Below are positions 23,906 to 31,615 of a stretch of 35,720 nt of DNA, in pieces. Source of the DNA: Alitiscatomonas aceti (lineage in GTDB: Bacteria; Bacillota; Clostridia; Lachnospirales; Lachnospiraceae). Within the stretch, counting starts at the first letter, position 1, and each line of letters starts with the position of its first letter. The notes under the pieces are model-generated. The model ran no database searches and was not told the origin of the DNA. It was given only the letters and a program-made list of their open reading frames with translations. The DNA is taken from contig NZ_JAOQJF010000034.1 of assembly GCF_025567195.1 (NCBI RefSeq), positions 1-35,720 on the forward strand. The letters run 5' to 3'. Both the position numbers and the translations under genes were made by a program.

Positions 23906-24463
23906 ATGGTATCAGCAGGCGATTTTAGAAATGGCGTGACACTTGAGATTGACGGTCAGGTAGTACAGATCATGGAATTCCAGCACGTAAAGCCGGGCAA
24001 GGGCGCCGCTTTCGTTAGAACTAAATTAAAGAACGTTATCAACGGCGGTGTAGTTGAGAGAACCTTCCGCCCCACTGAGAAATTCCCGGCAGCAAGGATC
24101 GACCGCGTGGACATGCAGTATTTATATGCAGACGGCGATCTTTACAACTTCATGGACAACAACACCTACGAGCAGGTTGCCTTAAACAAGGATATCGTTG
24201 GCGATGCCTTAAAGTTCGTGAAGGAAAACGAAGTTGTTAAGGTATGCTCCTATAACGGAAGCGTATTCTCCGTAGAGGCTCCCTTATTCGTTGAGCTGGA
24301 GATCACAGATACAGAGCCGGGCTTCAAGGGCGATACAGCCACTGGCGCTACAAAGCCGGCAACCGTTGAGACTGGCGCACAGATCAACGTTCCGTTATTC
24401 GTAAGCACCGGAGACCGCGTTAAGATCGATACCCGTACAGGCGAGTATCTGTCCAGAGCATAA
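23906..24463 (+). CDS. efp: Translation elongation factor P
   Basis: The 185-residue protein is canonical EF-P: N-terminal domain with DFRNGVTLEIDGQVVQI and the KPGKGAAFVR loop, whose K32 is the residue at the modified position of the family; a middle domain with DRVDMQYLYADGD; and a C-terminal OB domain with VETGAQINVPLFV and the end GEYLSRA. EF-P relieves ribosome stalling at polyproline. Codon use is biased (many TTA and AAG, GTT) unlike the GC-rich neighbours, as for highly expressed genes. The ribosome binding site AAGGAGG is strong. Confidence 0.97.
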   Translation: MVSAGDFRNGVTLEIDGQVVQIMEFQHVKPGKGAAFVRTKLKNVINGGVVERTFRPTEKFPAARIDRVDMQYLYADGDLYNFMDNNTYEQVALNKDIVGDALKFVKENEVVKVCSYNGSVFSVEAPLFVELEITDTEPGFKGDTATGATKPATVETGAQINVPLFVSTGDRVKIDTRTGEYLSRA

Positions 24464-24497
24464 GATCCGGAACAGAAAAGAGAACATTGAAAACAGG

Positions 24498-24534
24498 AGT
24501 CCCGTGACTGGTTCATGGGACTTCTTTGTTTTTT
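24498..24534 (+). terminator. Rho-independent terminator after efp
   Basis: AGTCCCGTGA (24498-24507) pairs with TCATGGGACT (24513-24522) over 10 bp with one G-T pair around a 5-nt loop, followed by TCTTTGTTTTTT. It lies 35 bp after the efp stop and before the secreted nucleotidase gene. Confidence 0.85.
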
Positions 24535-24567
24535 ATGGGGAAAACTATATTTTAAGGAGGTTGTGAA

Positions 24568-26193
24568 ATGAAAAAGCAGATCCTGACCCTCTCAGCAGCC
24601 GCTTTTATGGCGGCCCTCACGTGCCAGACGGCCTTTGCCCTGGATCACGATGTGGTGATCCTCCACACCAACGATACCCATTGCGGCATCGAGGAAAACA
24701 TGGGCTACGCCGGACTTGTCTGGTATGAAAACCAGATGAAGGAGGAGACTCCGTATGTGACCCTGGTGGATGCCGGGGACGCCATCCAGGGCGCGCCGGT
24801 GGGGACTCTGTCCGAGGGCGAGTACCTGGTGCAGATCATGAATAAGGCCGGATACGATTTTGCCGTTCCCGGAAATCATGAATTCGACTACGGGATGGAA
24901 AAGCTCCTGGGACTTTCCGCCAGACTGGACTGCGGCTATTCTGCCTGCAACTTTGTAAACCTGCCGTCAAAGACCCAGGTGTTTGCGCCTTACAGGATCA
25001 TGGAGTACGACGATATCCAGGTAGCCTTTGTAGGCGTTGCCACACCGGAGAGCATCACCAAATCCACGCCGGCCTACTTCCAGGACCAGTTTGGAAGATA
25101 CCGCTTCAGCTTCTGTGAGGATGAGACGGGAGAGGCTTTATACAGCCAGGTACAGAGTGCCGTGGACCAGGCCAGGGGCGAAGGCGCCGACTATGTGATC
25201 ATGGTGGGCCATCTGGGCGATAACGGGATCACAGAGAAGTGGAGCTCCAGAAGCGTGATCGCCAACACCACCGGCATCGACGCCGCCATTGACGGCCACT
25301 CTCATGAGGTCTGTGTGGAAAATGTTCCCAACGAGAACGGGGAGATGGTGGTACTGACCCAGACCGGCACCAAGTTTGCCAACACCGGAAAGCTGACCAT
25401 TACCACCGACGGACAGATCCAGGCCTCCCATGTGAGCGCCGTGACGGACGCAGAGGGAAATCCGGCAAAGGACGCGGAGATGGAGAGCTTCATCAACGGG
25501 ATCAAGTCCCAGTATGAGGAGTCTCTGAAGGTGGTCCTGGGCCGCACAGATGTGGATCTGATGGATAAGGATCCGGAGACCGGGCTGCGGGCAGTGCGGA
25601 AGGCAGAGACCAACCTGGGCGACCTCTGCGCCGACGCCAGCCGCTATATGATGGGCGCGGATATCGGCTTTATGAACGGCGGCGGCATCCGTGCCGGGAT
25701 CGAAGCTGGAGATATCACCTATGAGGACGCTTTAAGCGTATTCCCTTATGGGAATATGATCTGTATGGCAGAGGTCTCCGGGCAGAAGATCAAGGACGCC
25801 CTGGAGATGGGCGTGAAGAATTATCCCGAGGAAAGCGGCGGCTTTATCCACGTTTCCGGGCTTACGTATACGGTGGACTCCTCTGTGCCCTCCAGCGTGG
25901 TGCTGGATGAAAAGAGAAATTTCGTGTCTGTGGGCGGCGAGTACCGGGTGCGGGATATCTATGTGGGAGAAGAGCCCCTGGATGTGAACCGGACCTATAC
26001 GCTGGCCTCCCACAACTACTGGTTAAAATCCGGTGGAGACGGCATGTCCATGCTCATGGGCTGTCCCATTTTAAAGGATGAGACCATGGTGGATGTGGAT
26101 ACCATCACTTCCTATATCAGTGAATATCTGGGAGGAACCGTGGGAGAAGAATACAAAGATCCCAGGGGACAGGGAAGGATCACGATCAAATAG
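24568..26193 (+). CDS. Secreted 5'-nucleotidase / metallophosphatase (UshA-like)
   Basis: The 541-residue protein has a signal peptide (MKKQILTLSAAAFMAALTC, likely cut after TAFA near residue 24) and the two-domain 5'-nucleotidase layout. The metallophosphatase domain shows HTNDTHCG (D36, H38), DAGDAIQ (D71), GNHEF (102-106), VGHLGDNG and DGHSHE. The C-terminal domain has NGGGIRAGI and a late SHNYWLKSGGDGMSML. Members hydrolyse nucleotides or related phosphoesters outside the membrane to feed phosphate and nucleosides. No sortase motif or membrane anchor is seen. ATG 24568 follows AAGGAGG. Confidence 0.93.
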   Translation: MKKQILTLSAAAFMAALTCQTAFALDHDVVILHTNDTHCGIEENMGYAGLVWYENQMKEETPYVTLVDAGDAIQGAPVGTLSEGEYLVQIMNKAGYDFAVPGNHEFDYGMEKLLGLSARLDCGYSACNFVNLPSKTQVFAPYRIMEYDDIQVAFVGVATPESITKSTPAYFQDQFGRYRFSFCEDETGEALYSQVQSAVDQARGEGADYVIMVGHLGDNGITEKWSSRSVIANTTGIDAAIDGHSHEVCVENVPNENGEMVVLTQTGTKFANTGKLTITTDGQIQASHVSAVTDAEGNPAKDAEMESFINGIKSQYEESLKVVLGRTDVDLMDKDPETGLRAVRKAETNLGDLCADASRYMMGADIGFMNGGGIRAGIEAGDITYEDALSVFPYGNMICMAEVSGQKIKDALEMGVKNYPEESGGFIHVSGLTYTVDSSVPSSVVLDEKRNFVSVGGEYRVRDIYVGEEPLDVNRTYTLASHNYWLKSGGDGMSMLMGCPILKDETMVDVDTITSYISEYLGGTVGEEYKDPRGQGRITIK

Positions 26194-26203
26194 GATAGAA
26201 AAG

Positions 26204-26428
26204 AAAAAAGATCCCACTCCGGGTCCCGGCCTTATTGGGATTCAGAAGGAATCATACTGTGCGGATTCTGAAGGTCCGGAAACCTCTGGTCACAGCTTCC
26301 GGACAGGATCTGGGATACAGAGTGGGATCAGGCCCGTTCTCCGGTGCAGGAGGGCGGGCTTTCTGAATGTAGGACCTGCTGCACTCCCGCAGAAGCATCG
26401 GTCCGCGGTACTTTGGCGTGCATCAGGC
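26204..26428 (-). ncRNA. Candidate structured non-coding RNA with own promoter and terminator
   Basis: On the minus strand a promoter (next entry) would start an RNA of about 225 nt ending in a run of six Ts (26209-26204). The 3' half is closed by a perfect 10-bp stem, GATCCCACTC at 26329-26320 with GAGTGGGATC at 26219-26210, enclosing two more perfect stems: GTCCGGAA/TTCCGGAC (8 bp) and TTCAGAA/TTCTGAA (7 bp). The 5' half can form GGACC/GGTCC and GCCCG/CGGGC hairpins. Downstream is only the convergent nucleotidase gene, so it is not a leader. I do not recognise it as 6S, SRP, tmRNA, RNase P or a riboswitch I know. The terminator-like 3' stem on the minus strand also lies at the end of the opposite gene. 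Confidence 0.6.
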
Positions 26429-26434
26429 ACCTTC

Positions 26435-26463
26435 ATTATAGTACAGGCTGGTTTTTAAATCAA
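26435..26463 (-). promoter_or_regulatory. Near-consensus sigma-A promoter on the minus strand
   Basis: On the minus strand TTGATT (26463-26458) and TATAAT (26440-26435) are exactly 17 bp apart. No reading frame follows in this orientation; it points at the candidate structured RNA. A start about 7 nt after the -10 gives position 26428. Confidence 0.75.
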
Positions 26464-26550
26464 GGGTGAATTGTAATACATATGAAAAGAGCAAAGAGAT
26501 ACGCTTTTGTTCACAAGGTCCGGTACTGGACAGAAATAGTCTCCGGAATA

Positions 26551-26907
26551 TTATAAACGGCCGGGGCGGGATGGATGGCCGGTCCGGAGGGCGGACAGAA
26601 TGGATTCAATAATAGGGATCAGGGCAGCAGCCTCATCCTCGCTGCACTGCTCGATCAGAAGGTGCAGCTTACTGACAGCCGGATTATCCAGGCGGATCTC
26701 CGGATGGAAGATCTCTCTGGAATCTATTTTGAGCGCACGGATCAGAGGGAATAAGATCTCCATTTTGGGATTCCCTTTATAATTTTCAATATTCATTACT
26801 GTACGCACATCGACGTCGATCTGGTCTGCAACCTGGTTTTGTGTGAGCCCCAGTTCACCGCGTGCCTTTTTTACCGCATCGCCCAGGGGCTGGGAAAATT
26901 CCTGCAT
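26551..26907 (-). CDS. XRE-family helix-turn-helix regulator
   Basis: The 118-residue protein has an N-terminal XRE HTH at about residues 9-63 (LGDAVKKARGELGLTQNQVA then DQIDVDVRTVMNIEN), followed by a helical dimerisation-type tail (LHLLIEQCSEDEAAALIPII) ending in an arginine and proline-rich stretch. It is divergent from the EFR1 gene, 190 bp away, and its ribosome binding site GAGGTGA lies before the ATG at 26907-26905. A perfect palindrome between its likely promoter and start suggests self-regulation. It is a short XRE type like those of defence or metabolic switches; the target is not known. Confidence 0.9.
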   Translation of the reverse strand: MQEFSQPLGDAVKKARGELGLTQNQVADQIDVDVRTVMNIENYKGNPKMEILFPLIRALKIDSREIFHPEIRLDNPAVSKLHLLIEQCSEDEAAALIPIIESILSALRTGHPSRPGRL

Positions 26908-26925
26908 AGCTAGTCACCTCAAATC

Positions 26926-27006
26926 TATTGTACAATATAGCTCATTTTATTTAAATTCATTATAGTTCCCATTTTCACTGTATTTTAATACATTTTTCGC
27001 GAAAAA
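26926..27006. promoter_or_regulatory. Divergent control region with three inverted repeats
   Basis: Between the XRE gene and the EFR1 gene lie TATTGTACAATA (26926-26937, perfect 12-bp palindrome), TGTATTTTAATACA (26979-26992, 6-bp arms, 2-nt centre) and TTTTTCGCGAAAAA (26993-27006, perfect 14-bp palindrome), the last two touching. TATAAT on the minus strand near 26963-26958 is a candidate XRE -10 element and TATAAT at 27071-27076 is one for the EFR1 gene. The palindromes are good operator candidates. Confidence 0.6.
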
Positions 27007-27097
27007 TAAATAGGAAGCAAAAATTTAGCAACACATACAGGAAAAACTGGTAATTTTTCAAAATTGGAAGTATAATAAAACCAATGGAGGAAGGCAT

Positions 27098-27880
27098 ATG
27101 ATCTTATATTTTACAGGAACGGGAAACAGTGCTTTTATTGCAAAGCGGATCGCAGAAAAAACGGGAGATACGGCTGTGGATGTGTTTCCCATGATAAGGG
27201 AGAACGATTATGGGAAGCTCAGCTCCAGCCGGCCGTTTGTGGTGGTCTGCCCTACCTATGGCTGGCAGATCCCCCATGTGCTGGGAAACTGGCTGAAGAA
27301 AACGAGGCTTTCAGGAAGCCGGAAGCTGTACTTTGTAATGACCTGCGGCGACGGGATCGGAAATGCCGGAGGGTATGCAAAACGGTTCTGTGAAAAAAAG
27401 GGAATGGAATATATGGGCTGTGGAAAAGTAGTGATGCCGGAAAATTATGTGGCCATGTTTCCGGTGCCGGACAGGACGGAGGCAGAACGGATCATCGGGA
27501 AGGCTATCCCCCAGGCGGACCAGATCGCAGAGCACATCAGAAAAGGGAATCCGCTTCCGAAGGCGGAGATCTCGCTTCTGGACCGGTTCCTCAGCACTGT
27601 GGTGAATCCTGTGTTTTACAAGCTGTTCGTCCATGCGGGAAAATTCAGGACCACGGAAAGGTGTACAGGCTGCGGGGCCTGTGTAAGGCTCTGTCCCCTG
27701 TCCAATATCCGTCTGGAGGACGGGAGCCCTGTGTGGGGATCAGACTGTACCCACTGTATGGCCTGCATCTGCCGGTGTCCGGAACAGGCCATCGAATACG
27801 GGAAGGCCAGCCTGGGAAAACCCAGATACCAATGTCCGGGAGCCGGGGAGGGAAATAGGGGGCCGCAAAAAAATATATAA
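27098..27880 (+). CDS. EFR1-family flavodoxin-ferredoxin protein
   Basis: The 260-residue protein joins a flavodoxin-like domain (MILYFTGTGNSAFIAKRIAE at the N-terminus, CPTYGWQIP near 50, CGDGIGNAGG near 85) to two 4Fe-4S sites: C189, C192, C195, C199 in CTGCGACVRLCP and C217, C220, C223, C227 in CTHCMACICRCP. EFR1 proteins are FMN and iron-sulfur electron carriers of anaerobes; the partner is not visible here. The ribosome binding site GGAGG lies at 27086-27090. TATAAT at 27071-27076 implies a very short leader. Its divergent XRE neighbour may control it. Confidence 0.9.
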   Translation: MILYFTGTGNSAFIAKRIAEKTGDTAVDVFPMIRENDYGKLSSSRPFVVVCPTYGWQIPHVLGNWLKKTRLSGSRKLYFVMTCGDGIGNAGGYAKRFCEKKGMEYMGCGKVVMPENYVAMFPVPDRTEAERIIGKAIPQADQIAEHIRKGNPLPKAEISLLDRFLSTVVNPVFYKLFVHAGKFRTTERCTGCGACVRLCPLSNIRLEDGSPVWGSDCTHCMACICRCPEQAIEYGKASLGKPRYQCPGAGEGNRGPQKNI

Positions 27881-27898
27881 AAAATTTGCAGGAACCCC

Positions 27899-27927
27899 TT
27901 GCAAGTTTTGAAAAAGTGTTGTATTAT
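27899..27927 (+). promoter_or_regulatory. Probable tRNA promoter
   Basis: TTGCAA at 27899-27904 and TATTAT at 27922-27927 are 17 bp apart and end 10 bp before the first tRNA base. Confidence 0.65.
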
Positions 27928-27936
27928 ATAAAAGAT

Positions 27937-28008
27937 GCATCTGTAGCTCAGTGGATAGAGCAATGGCCTCCGGAGCCGTGTGCGTAGGTTCGATTCCTAT
28001 CAGATGCA
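27937..28008 (+). tRNA. tRNA-Arg (anticodon CCG)
   Basis: A 72-nt cloverleaf: acceptor GCATCTG pairs with CAGATGC; D-arm GCTC/GAGC; anticodon stem ATGGC/GCCGT with loop CTCCGGA giving anticodon CCG (reads CGG, arginine); T-arm GTAGG/CCTAT with loop TTCGATT; discriminator A at 28008. CCA is not encoded; a T run follows directly and probably terminates transcription. Confidence 0.96.
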
Positions 28009-28064
28009 TTTTTTTGTTGCAGAAAATGCCTTTGGCGGCTTCCGGGCGGGAGCCAGGCGCGGGC

Positions 28065-28532
28065 CTAGCCCCGCAGGTCTGCCACCAGCCGCTTTGGTTT
28101 TTCCAGAAGGGCCAGGGCATCCAGGATGGATGTGGTACACAGGTCCGTACAGCTTAAGAGCTTTGAATAAGCGCCTTCTTCTCCGATAACGGAGATGGAA
28201 AGGGCGCTTTCTTTGCACATAAGGCAGTCGTTGCGGCCATTGCCGATGGAAACGCAGCGCTCCGGCCCCAGGGAGCGGACGATGGCCAGCTTGGAATCCA
28301 TGGCAGAGCCGGCCGGAAAGGTCTGGATGGTCAGAGGAAGTCCCTGGCACATGGCCCTGGCGGTCCCGTGGGTATCCGCGGTGAGGACATGGATCTGGAA
28401 ATCCTTTGAAAGGCGGACCAGGGCCTCCCTTACCTCAGGAGGGATCTGGCCGTCCACGGCGATGGTGCCGTTATAATCTAAAACGAGAAAGGACAGGTCT
28501 AAGGTTTTATAGCCTGGGATCTGGATGTTCAT
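28065..28532 (-). CDS. HAD-family hydrolase
   Basis: The 155-residue protein has HAD motif I FLVLDYNGTIAVDG (with D-x-N, the second acid replaced by N, as in some families), motif II in IHVLTADTHGT, a lysine near MDSKLAI and motif III SIGNGRNDCLMCKE. Such short cytosolic HADs are phosphatases of unknown substrate. ATG is at 28532-28530; a minus-strand TATAAT at 28576-28571 is a candidate promoter. It stands alone between the tRNA and pstS, transcribed opposite to both. Confidence 0.88.
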   Translation of the reverse strand: MNIQIPGYKTLDLSFLVLDYNGTIAVDGQIPPEVREALVRLSKDFQIHVLTADTHGTARAMCQGLPLTIQTFPAGSAMDSKLAIVRSLGPERCVSIGNGRNDCLMCKESALSISVIGEEGAYSKLLSCTDLCTTSILDALALLEKPKRLVADLRG

Positions 28533-28733
28533 GATTGCTCTCCCTATGTATATTTTTATGAAGCGTTTCTATTATAACACGGAGCTTCCAGGGATGCCAG
28601 GAGACCCAGGATAGATTTTCTGTAAAAGCCTCAGATGCCATATAGAAAAATTCAATTAGCTTTTTACAGCTTCCGAGACTATACTTGATATGTTTGAGAT
28701 TTTATCCCAATATTATCTAAGGAGGAAAAGAGA

Positions 28734-29750
28734 ATGAAAAAGAATCTTGCGAAGCTTCTGGCTGTGTCCGTATCCATGGGAATGCTGACGGCATGCGGAG
28801 GAAACGGCGGGAAGACAGAGACCACGGCGGCAGAGACAAAGGCAGCTGAGACTACGGCGGCAGAGACAAAAGCGGAGGAGACGAAGGAAACTGAGACCAC
28901 AGCAGCGGAAAAGGAAGAAGAGAAATTCCAGGCCTCCGTGCTGTTCTGCGGCTCCACCTCCCTTTATCCGATCATGTCCTCACTGGCCTCTTCTTTTACA
29001 GAGGAATTCGTGACCTGGGATAAGGTGGATCCGTCCTTCCCGGCTGAGAATATTTCCATTTATGTGGCTCCGGGCGGCTCCGGCGTGGGAGTCAGCGCAG
29101 CTGTTGATAAGACTGCGGACTTTGGTATGGTGGCGAGAGCCATGAAGGATAAAGAGGTGGAGGAACTGGGAGCCGATTACCAGTCCTTTATCGTTGCCAG
29201 GGATGCCCTGACGGTTTCCGTCAATGCAGAGAATCCCATCTGCGGAGTAACGGACGATCTGACCACCGATCAGATCCGCCAGATCTTCGCAGGAGAGATC
29301 ACCACCTGGGATCAGGTGGATGCTTCCCTTCCGGCGGAGACGATCAACGTATATATCCGCGATCTGTCCGGCGGAGCCTATGAGGTATTCCAGAAATCTG
29401 TCATGGGCGACAGCGAGGTGACCGCATCTGCGACCCAGTCCGCATCCATGACGGAACTGGCTACAAACATTGCCAATGATCCGTGGGGGATCGGCTACGC
29501 AGGCTTCGGTGCGTACAATAAGGCCAATGCTGAGAAGCAGGTCCTTCAGGCTATGAAGGTAGACGGCGTTGAGCCCACAGTGGAGAATATCGTTGGGGAT
29601 ACCTATAAGATCCAGCGTCCCGTTATGTTCGTGACCGGTGATGTGGTCAGCCCCTCTGAGCAGGCGTTCATTGATTACATCTTCTCCCAGACTGGCTACG
29701 ATGTGACAGAGGCCAACGGATATATCCCGGCCTTTACTGTGGGAGAATAA
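28734..29750 (+). CDS. pstS: Phosphate ABC transporter substrate-binding lipoprotein PstS
   Basis: The 338-residue protein has a lipoprotein signal peptide with a TACGG lipobox (about residues 18-22), a low-complexity linker of T, A, E and K repeats (about 25-62, repeats like ETTAAETKA) and a PstS domain: FCGSTSLYPIMSSLA, then GSGVGVSAAVDKTADFGM, ARDALTVSVN, LTTDQIRQIFAGEITTWDQV and the C-terminal IDYIFSQTGYD. It captures phosphate outside the membrane for the PstCAB transporter that follows. The linker tethers the domain to the membrane surface. Strong ribosome binding site AAGGAGG. Regulation by phosphate starvation is expected from the family, but I do not see a clear Pho box. Confidence 0.95.
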   Translation: MKKNLAKLLAVSVSMGMLTACGGNGGKTETTAAETKAAETTAAETKAEETKETETTAAEKEEEKFQASVLFCGSTSLYPIMSSLASSFTEEFVTWDKVDPSFPAENISIYVAPGGSGVGVSAAVDKTADFGMVARAMKDKEVEELGADYQSFIVARDALTVSVNAENPICGVTDDLTTDQIRQIFAGEITTWDQVDASLPAETINVYIRDLSGGAYEVFQKSVMGDSEVTASATQSASMTELATNIANDPWGIGYAGFGAYNKANAEKQVLQAMKVDGVEPTVENIVGDTYKIQRPVMFVTGDVVSPSEQAFIDYIFSQTGYDVTEANGYIPAFTVGE

Positions 29751-29786
29751 ACTCTGACAATCGAAAAAAGTCCAATAGGATCAAAG

Positions 29787-29836
29787 CTGGGGGAATGGCA
29801 GAGGACCGGGGATGCCGGGAATTCTGCCGCCCCCAG
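29787..29836 (+). promoter_or_regulatory. Intercistronic hairpin between pstS and pstC
   Basis: CTGGGGG (29787-29793) pairs with CCCCCAG (29830-29836), and inside it GGCAGA (29797-29802) pairs with TCTGCC (29823-29828). No T run follows, so it is not a simple terminator. A smaller AGCCCT/AGGGCT hairpin follows nearby. Such structures often protect an upstream mRNA segment, giving more binding protein than permease. Confidence 0.55.
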
Positions 29837-29900
29837 TATCTGTATGTAAGAGACAGAAAGAAAGCCCTTTGCAGGGCTGTCCTGTTGATGGAGAGGTGCG

Positions 29901-30776
29901 ATGAGAAAGAAGCTGGATAAGATTTTTGCGTTTTTTATCTGCGGGATGACGGTCTTTTCCATTCTGGTACTGGGATTTGTCATTTATTTTATCGTCCGGG
30001 AAGCCCTGCCCCTGTTTTCTGAGGTAAGCGTCCTGGACTTTCTGTTTGGAAGCAGGTGGATGCCTGTGGACTATACCGGGACGGTCTCGTTTGGGATCTT
30101 CAACTTCATTGCCGCTACGATAGCAGTCTCCTTTACTGCCCTGGCCCTGGCTCTGGGAGCAGGGCTGGGAGCGGCGGTATTCCTGGCGTTTGTTGCAACG
30201 GAACGGCTGCGGAGCTTTTTGTATCCCTTTGTGGACCTTCTGGCTGGTATCCCTTCGGTGATCTATGGGTTTGTTGGCCTGCAGGTGTTAGTGAAGCTGT
30301 TTTTAAAGGCCGGAGTGCCCACCGGCTCCTGCGTTCTGGCGGCAGGGATCCTGCTGGCGGTGATGCTCCTTCCCTTCCTGGTGTCCTCCTGCTGCGAGAC
30401 CATGCTGAAGGAAAAGGAAAAATATGAGCTGGCGGCCTGTGCCCTGGGCGTTTCACGATGGTATGCGGCTGCAACCGTGATCCTTCCTGCATCGGGGAGG
30501 AACATCCTTCTTTCCATGATCCTGGCCATCGGCCGGGCCATGGGGGAGACCATGGCGGTGATGATGGTCATGGGAAACGCCAATCTGTTCCCGAGGCTCC
30601 TGGGAAAGAGCGAGAGCATTGCCTCGGTGATCGCCCTGGAAATGGGGACGGCCGTTTATGGGAGCACCCACTACCATGCGCTTTATGCGGCGGGGATGGT
30701 GCTCATGCTCCTGTTGTTCCTCATCAACGGGCTCATTGGCCTGATCCGCAGCCGGATGGAGGGGGAGACGCTATGA
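29901..30776 (+). CDS. pstC: Phosphate ABC transporter permease PstC
   Basis: The 291-residue protein has six predicted membrane segments with the ABC permease coupling motif near ELAACALGVSRWYAAATVIL and GRAMGETMAVMMVMGN, both characteristic of PstC. It forms the membrane channel with PstA. It starts 150 bp after pstS with the site GGAGAGG and its stop TGA (30774-30776) overlaps the pstA start (ATGA). No damage is seen. Confidence 0.95.
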   Translation: MRKKLDKIFAFFICGMTVFSILVLGFVIYFIVREALPLFSEVSVLDFLFGSRWMPVDYTGTVSFGIFNFIAATIAVSFTALALALGAGLGAAVFLAFVATERLRSFLYPFVDLLAGIPSVIYGFVGLQVLVKLFLKAGVPTGSCVLAAGILLAVMLLPFLVSSCCETMLKEKEKYELAACALGVSRWYAAATVILPASGRNILLSMILAIGRAMGETMAVMMVMGNANLFPRLLGKSESIASVIALEMGTAVYGSTHYHALYAAGMVLMLLLFLINGLIGLIRSRMEGETL

Positions 30777-31615
30777 GATGGATCGGAACCTTTACGAAAA
30801 TATGGGCGTATGCAGGCATCAGCGCTGTCTGTGCAGCGGTCCTGTTTCTTTTTGGATACGTTTTTTTCCAGGGGGCCGGGATCATCAGCGTGGAATTTTT
30901 GACGGAGGCCCCCAAAGGACTGGTGCTGGGAGAAGAAGGGGGGATCTGGCCTGCCATTACAGGAAGCCTGTGCTTTACCGGAACGGCCATGGTTCTCGCT
31001 TCTGTTCCGGCGGCAGCCTCAGCCCTCTATCTGGTGTTTTATTGCAGGAGCCGGAGGCTCTACCAGGCCATACGCCTGGTGATCCAGTGTATTTCCGGGA
31101 TCCCGTCCATTGTGCTGGGGCTTTTTGCATACAGCTTTCTGGTACGGGATCTGAATCTGGGCCGATGCATCTTTTCCGCCGGAGTGGCCCTGGCGGTGAT
31201 GATCCTGCCCTTTATTGAGGTACGGGCTGAAAAGGCGTTCCGGGAGGTACCGGCGGAGCTGGTCCGGTCCTCATACAGCCTGGGCTGCTCGAAGCTCTAT
31301 ACGATCACGCGGATCGTGCTGCCGGCGTGCCGGGGGGAACTGGTATCCGGGATCATCCTGGGCGGCTGCTATGCCATGGGAGCTACGGCGCCCATGATCT
31401 TTACGGGAGCCGTAGCCTATGCGGCGGTGCCGGACAGTATCTTTTCTCCGGCCATGGCCCTGCCGCTGCACCTGTATCTTCTGGTGGCCCAGGGATCCAC
31501 ATCCATGGATACAGCCTACGGCACGGCTTTTGTGATGATGGCCATGATACTTTTGAGCAGTCTGCTGGCCACAGCTTACGCAAGGAGGAGTCAGAACCGA
31601 TGGAAGAGATCCTGA
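30773..31615 (+). CDS. pstA: Phosphate ABC transporter permease PstA
   Basis: The 280-residue protein has six predicted membrane segments and the conserved permease loop (LVRSSYSLGCSKLYTITRIV, then LPACRGELVSGIILGG) followed by GATAPMIFTG, typical of PstA. The start ATG 30773 overlaps the pstC stop; a longer in-frame extension from 30458 is only pstC read in another frame. The GGGGGAGACG site lies in front. It pairs with PstC. Confidence 0.95.
   Translation: MRWIGTFTKIWAYAGISAVCAAVLFLFGYVFFQGAGIISVEFLTEAPKGLVLGEEGGIWPAITGSLCFTGTAMVLASVPAAASALYLVFYCRSRRLYQAIRLVIQCISGIPSIVLGLFAYSFLVRDLNLGRCIFSAGVALAVMILPFIEVRAEKAFREVPAELVRSSYSLGCSKLYTITRIVLPACRGELVSGIILGGCYAMGATAPMIFTGAVAYAAVPDSIFSPAMALPLHLYLLVAQGSTSMDTAYGTAFVMMAMILLSSLLATAYARRSQNRWKRS

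Noticed and set aside
26210..26329. The big stem as a terminator of the nucleotidase gene on the plus strand
   Set aside because: The plus strand has no T run after 26329, while the minus strand does after 26210.
26078..26458. Plus-strand frame over the 3' end of the nucleotidase gene and the structured RNA region
   Set aside because: No start signal and low-quality protein; the region is better explained by stems and a minus-strand promoter.
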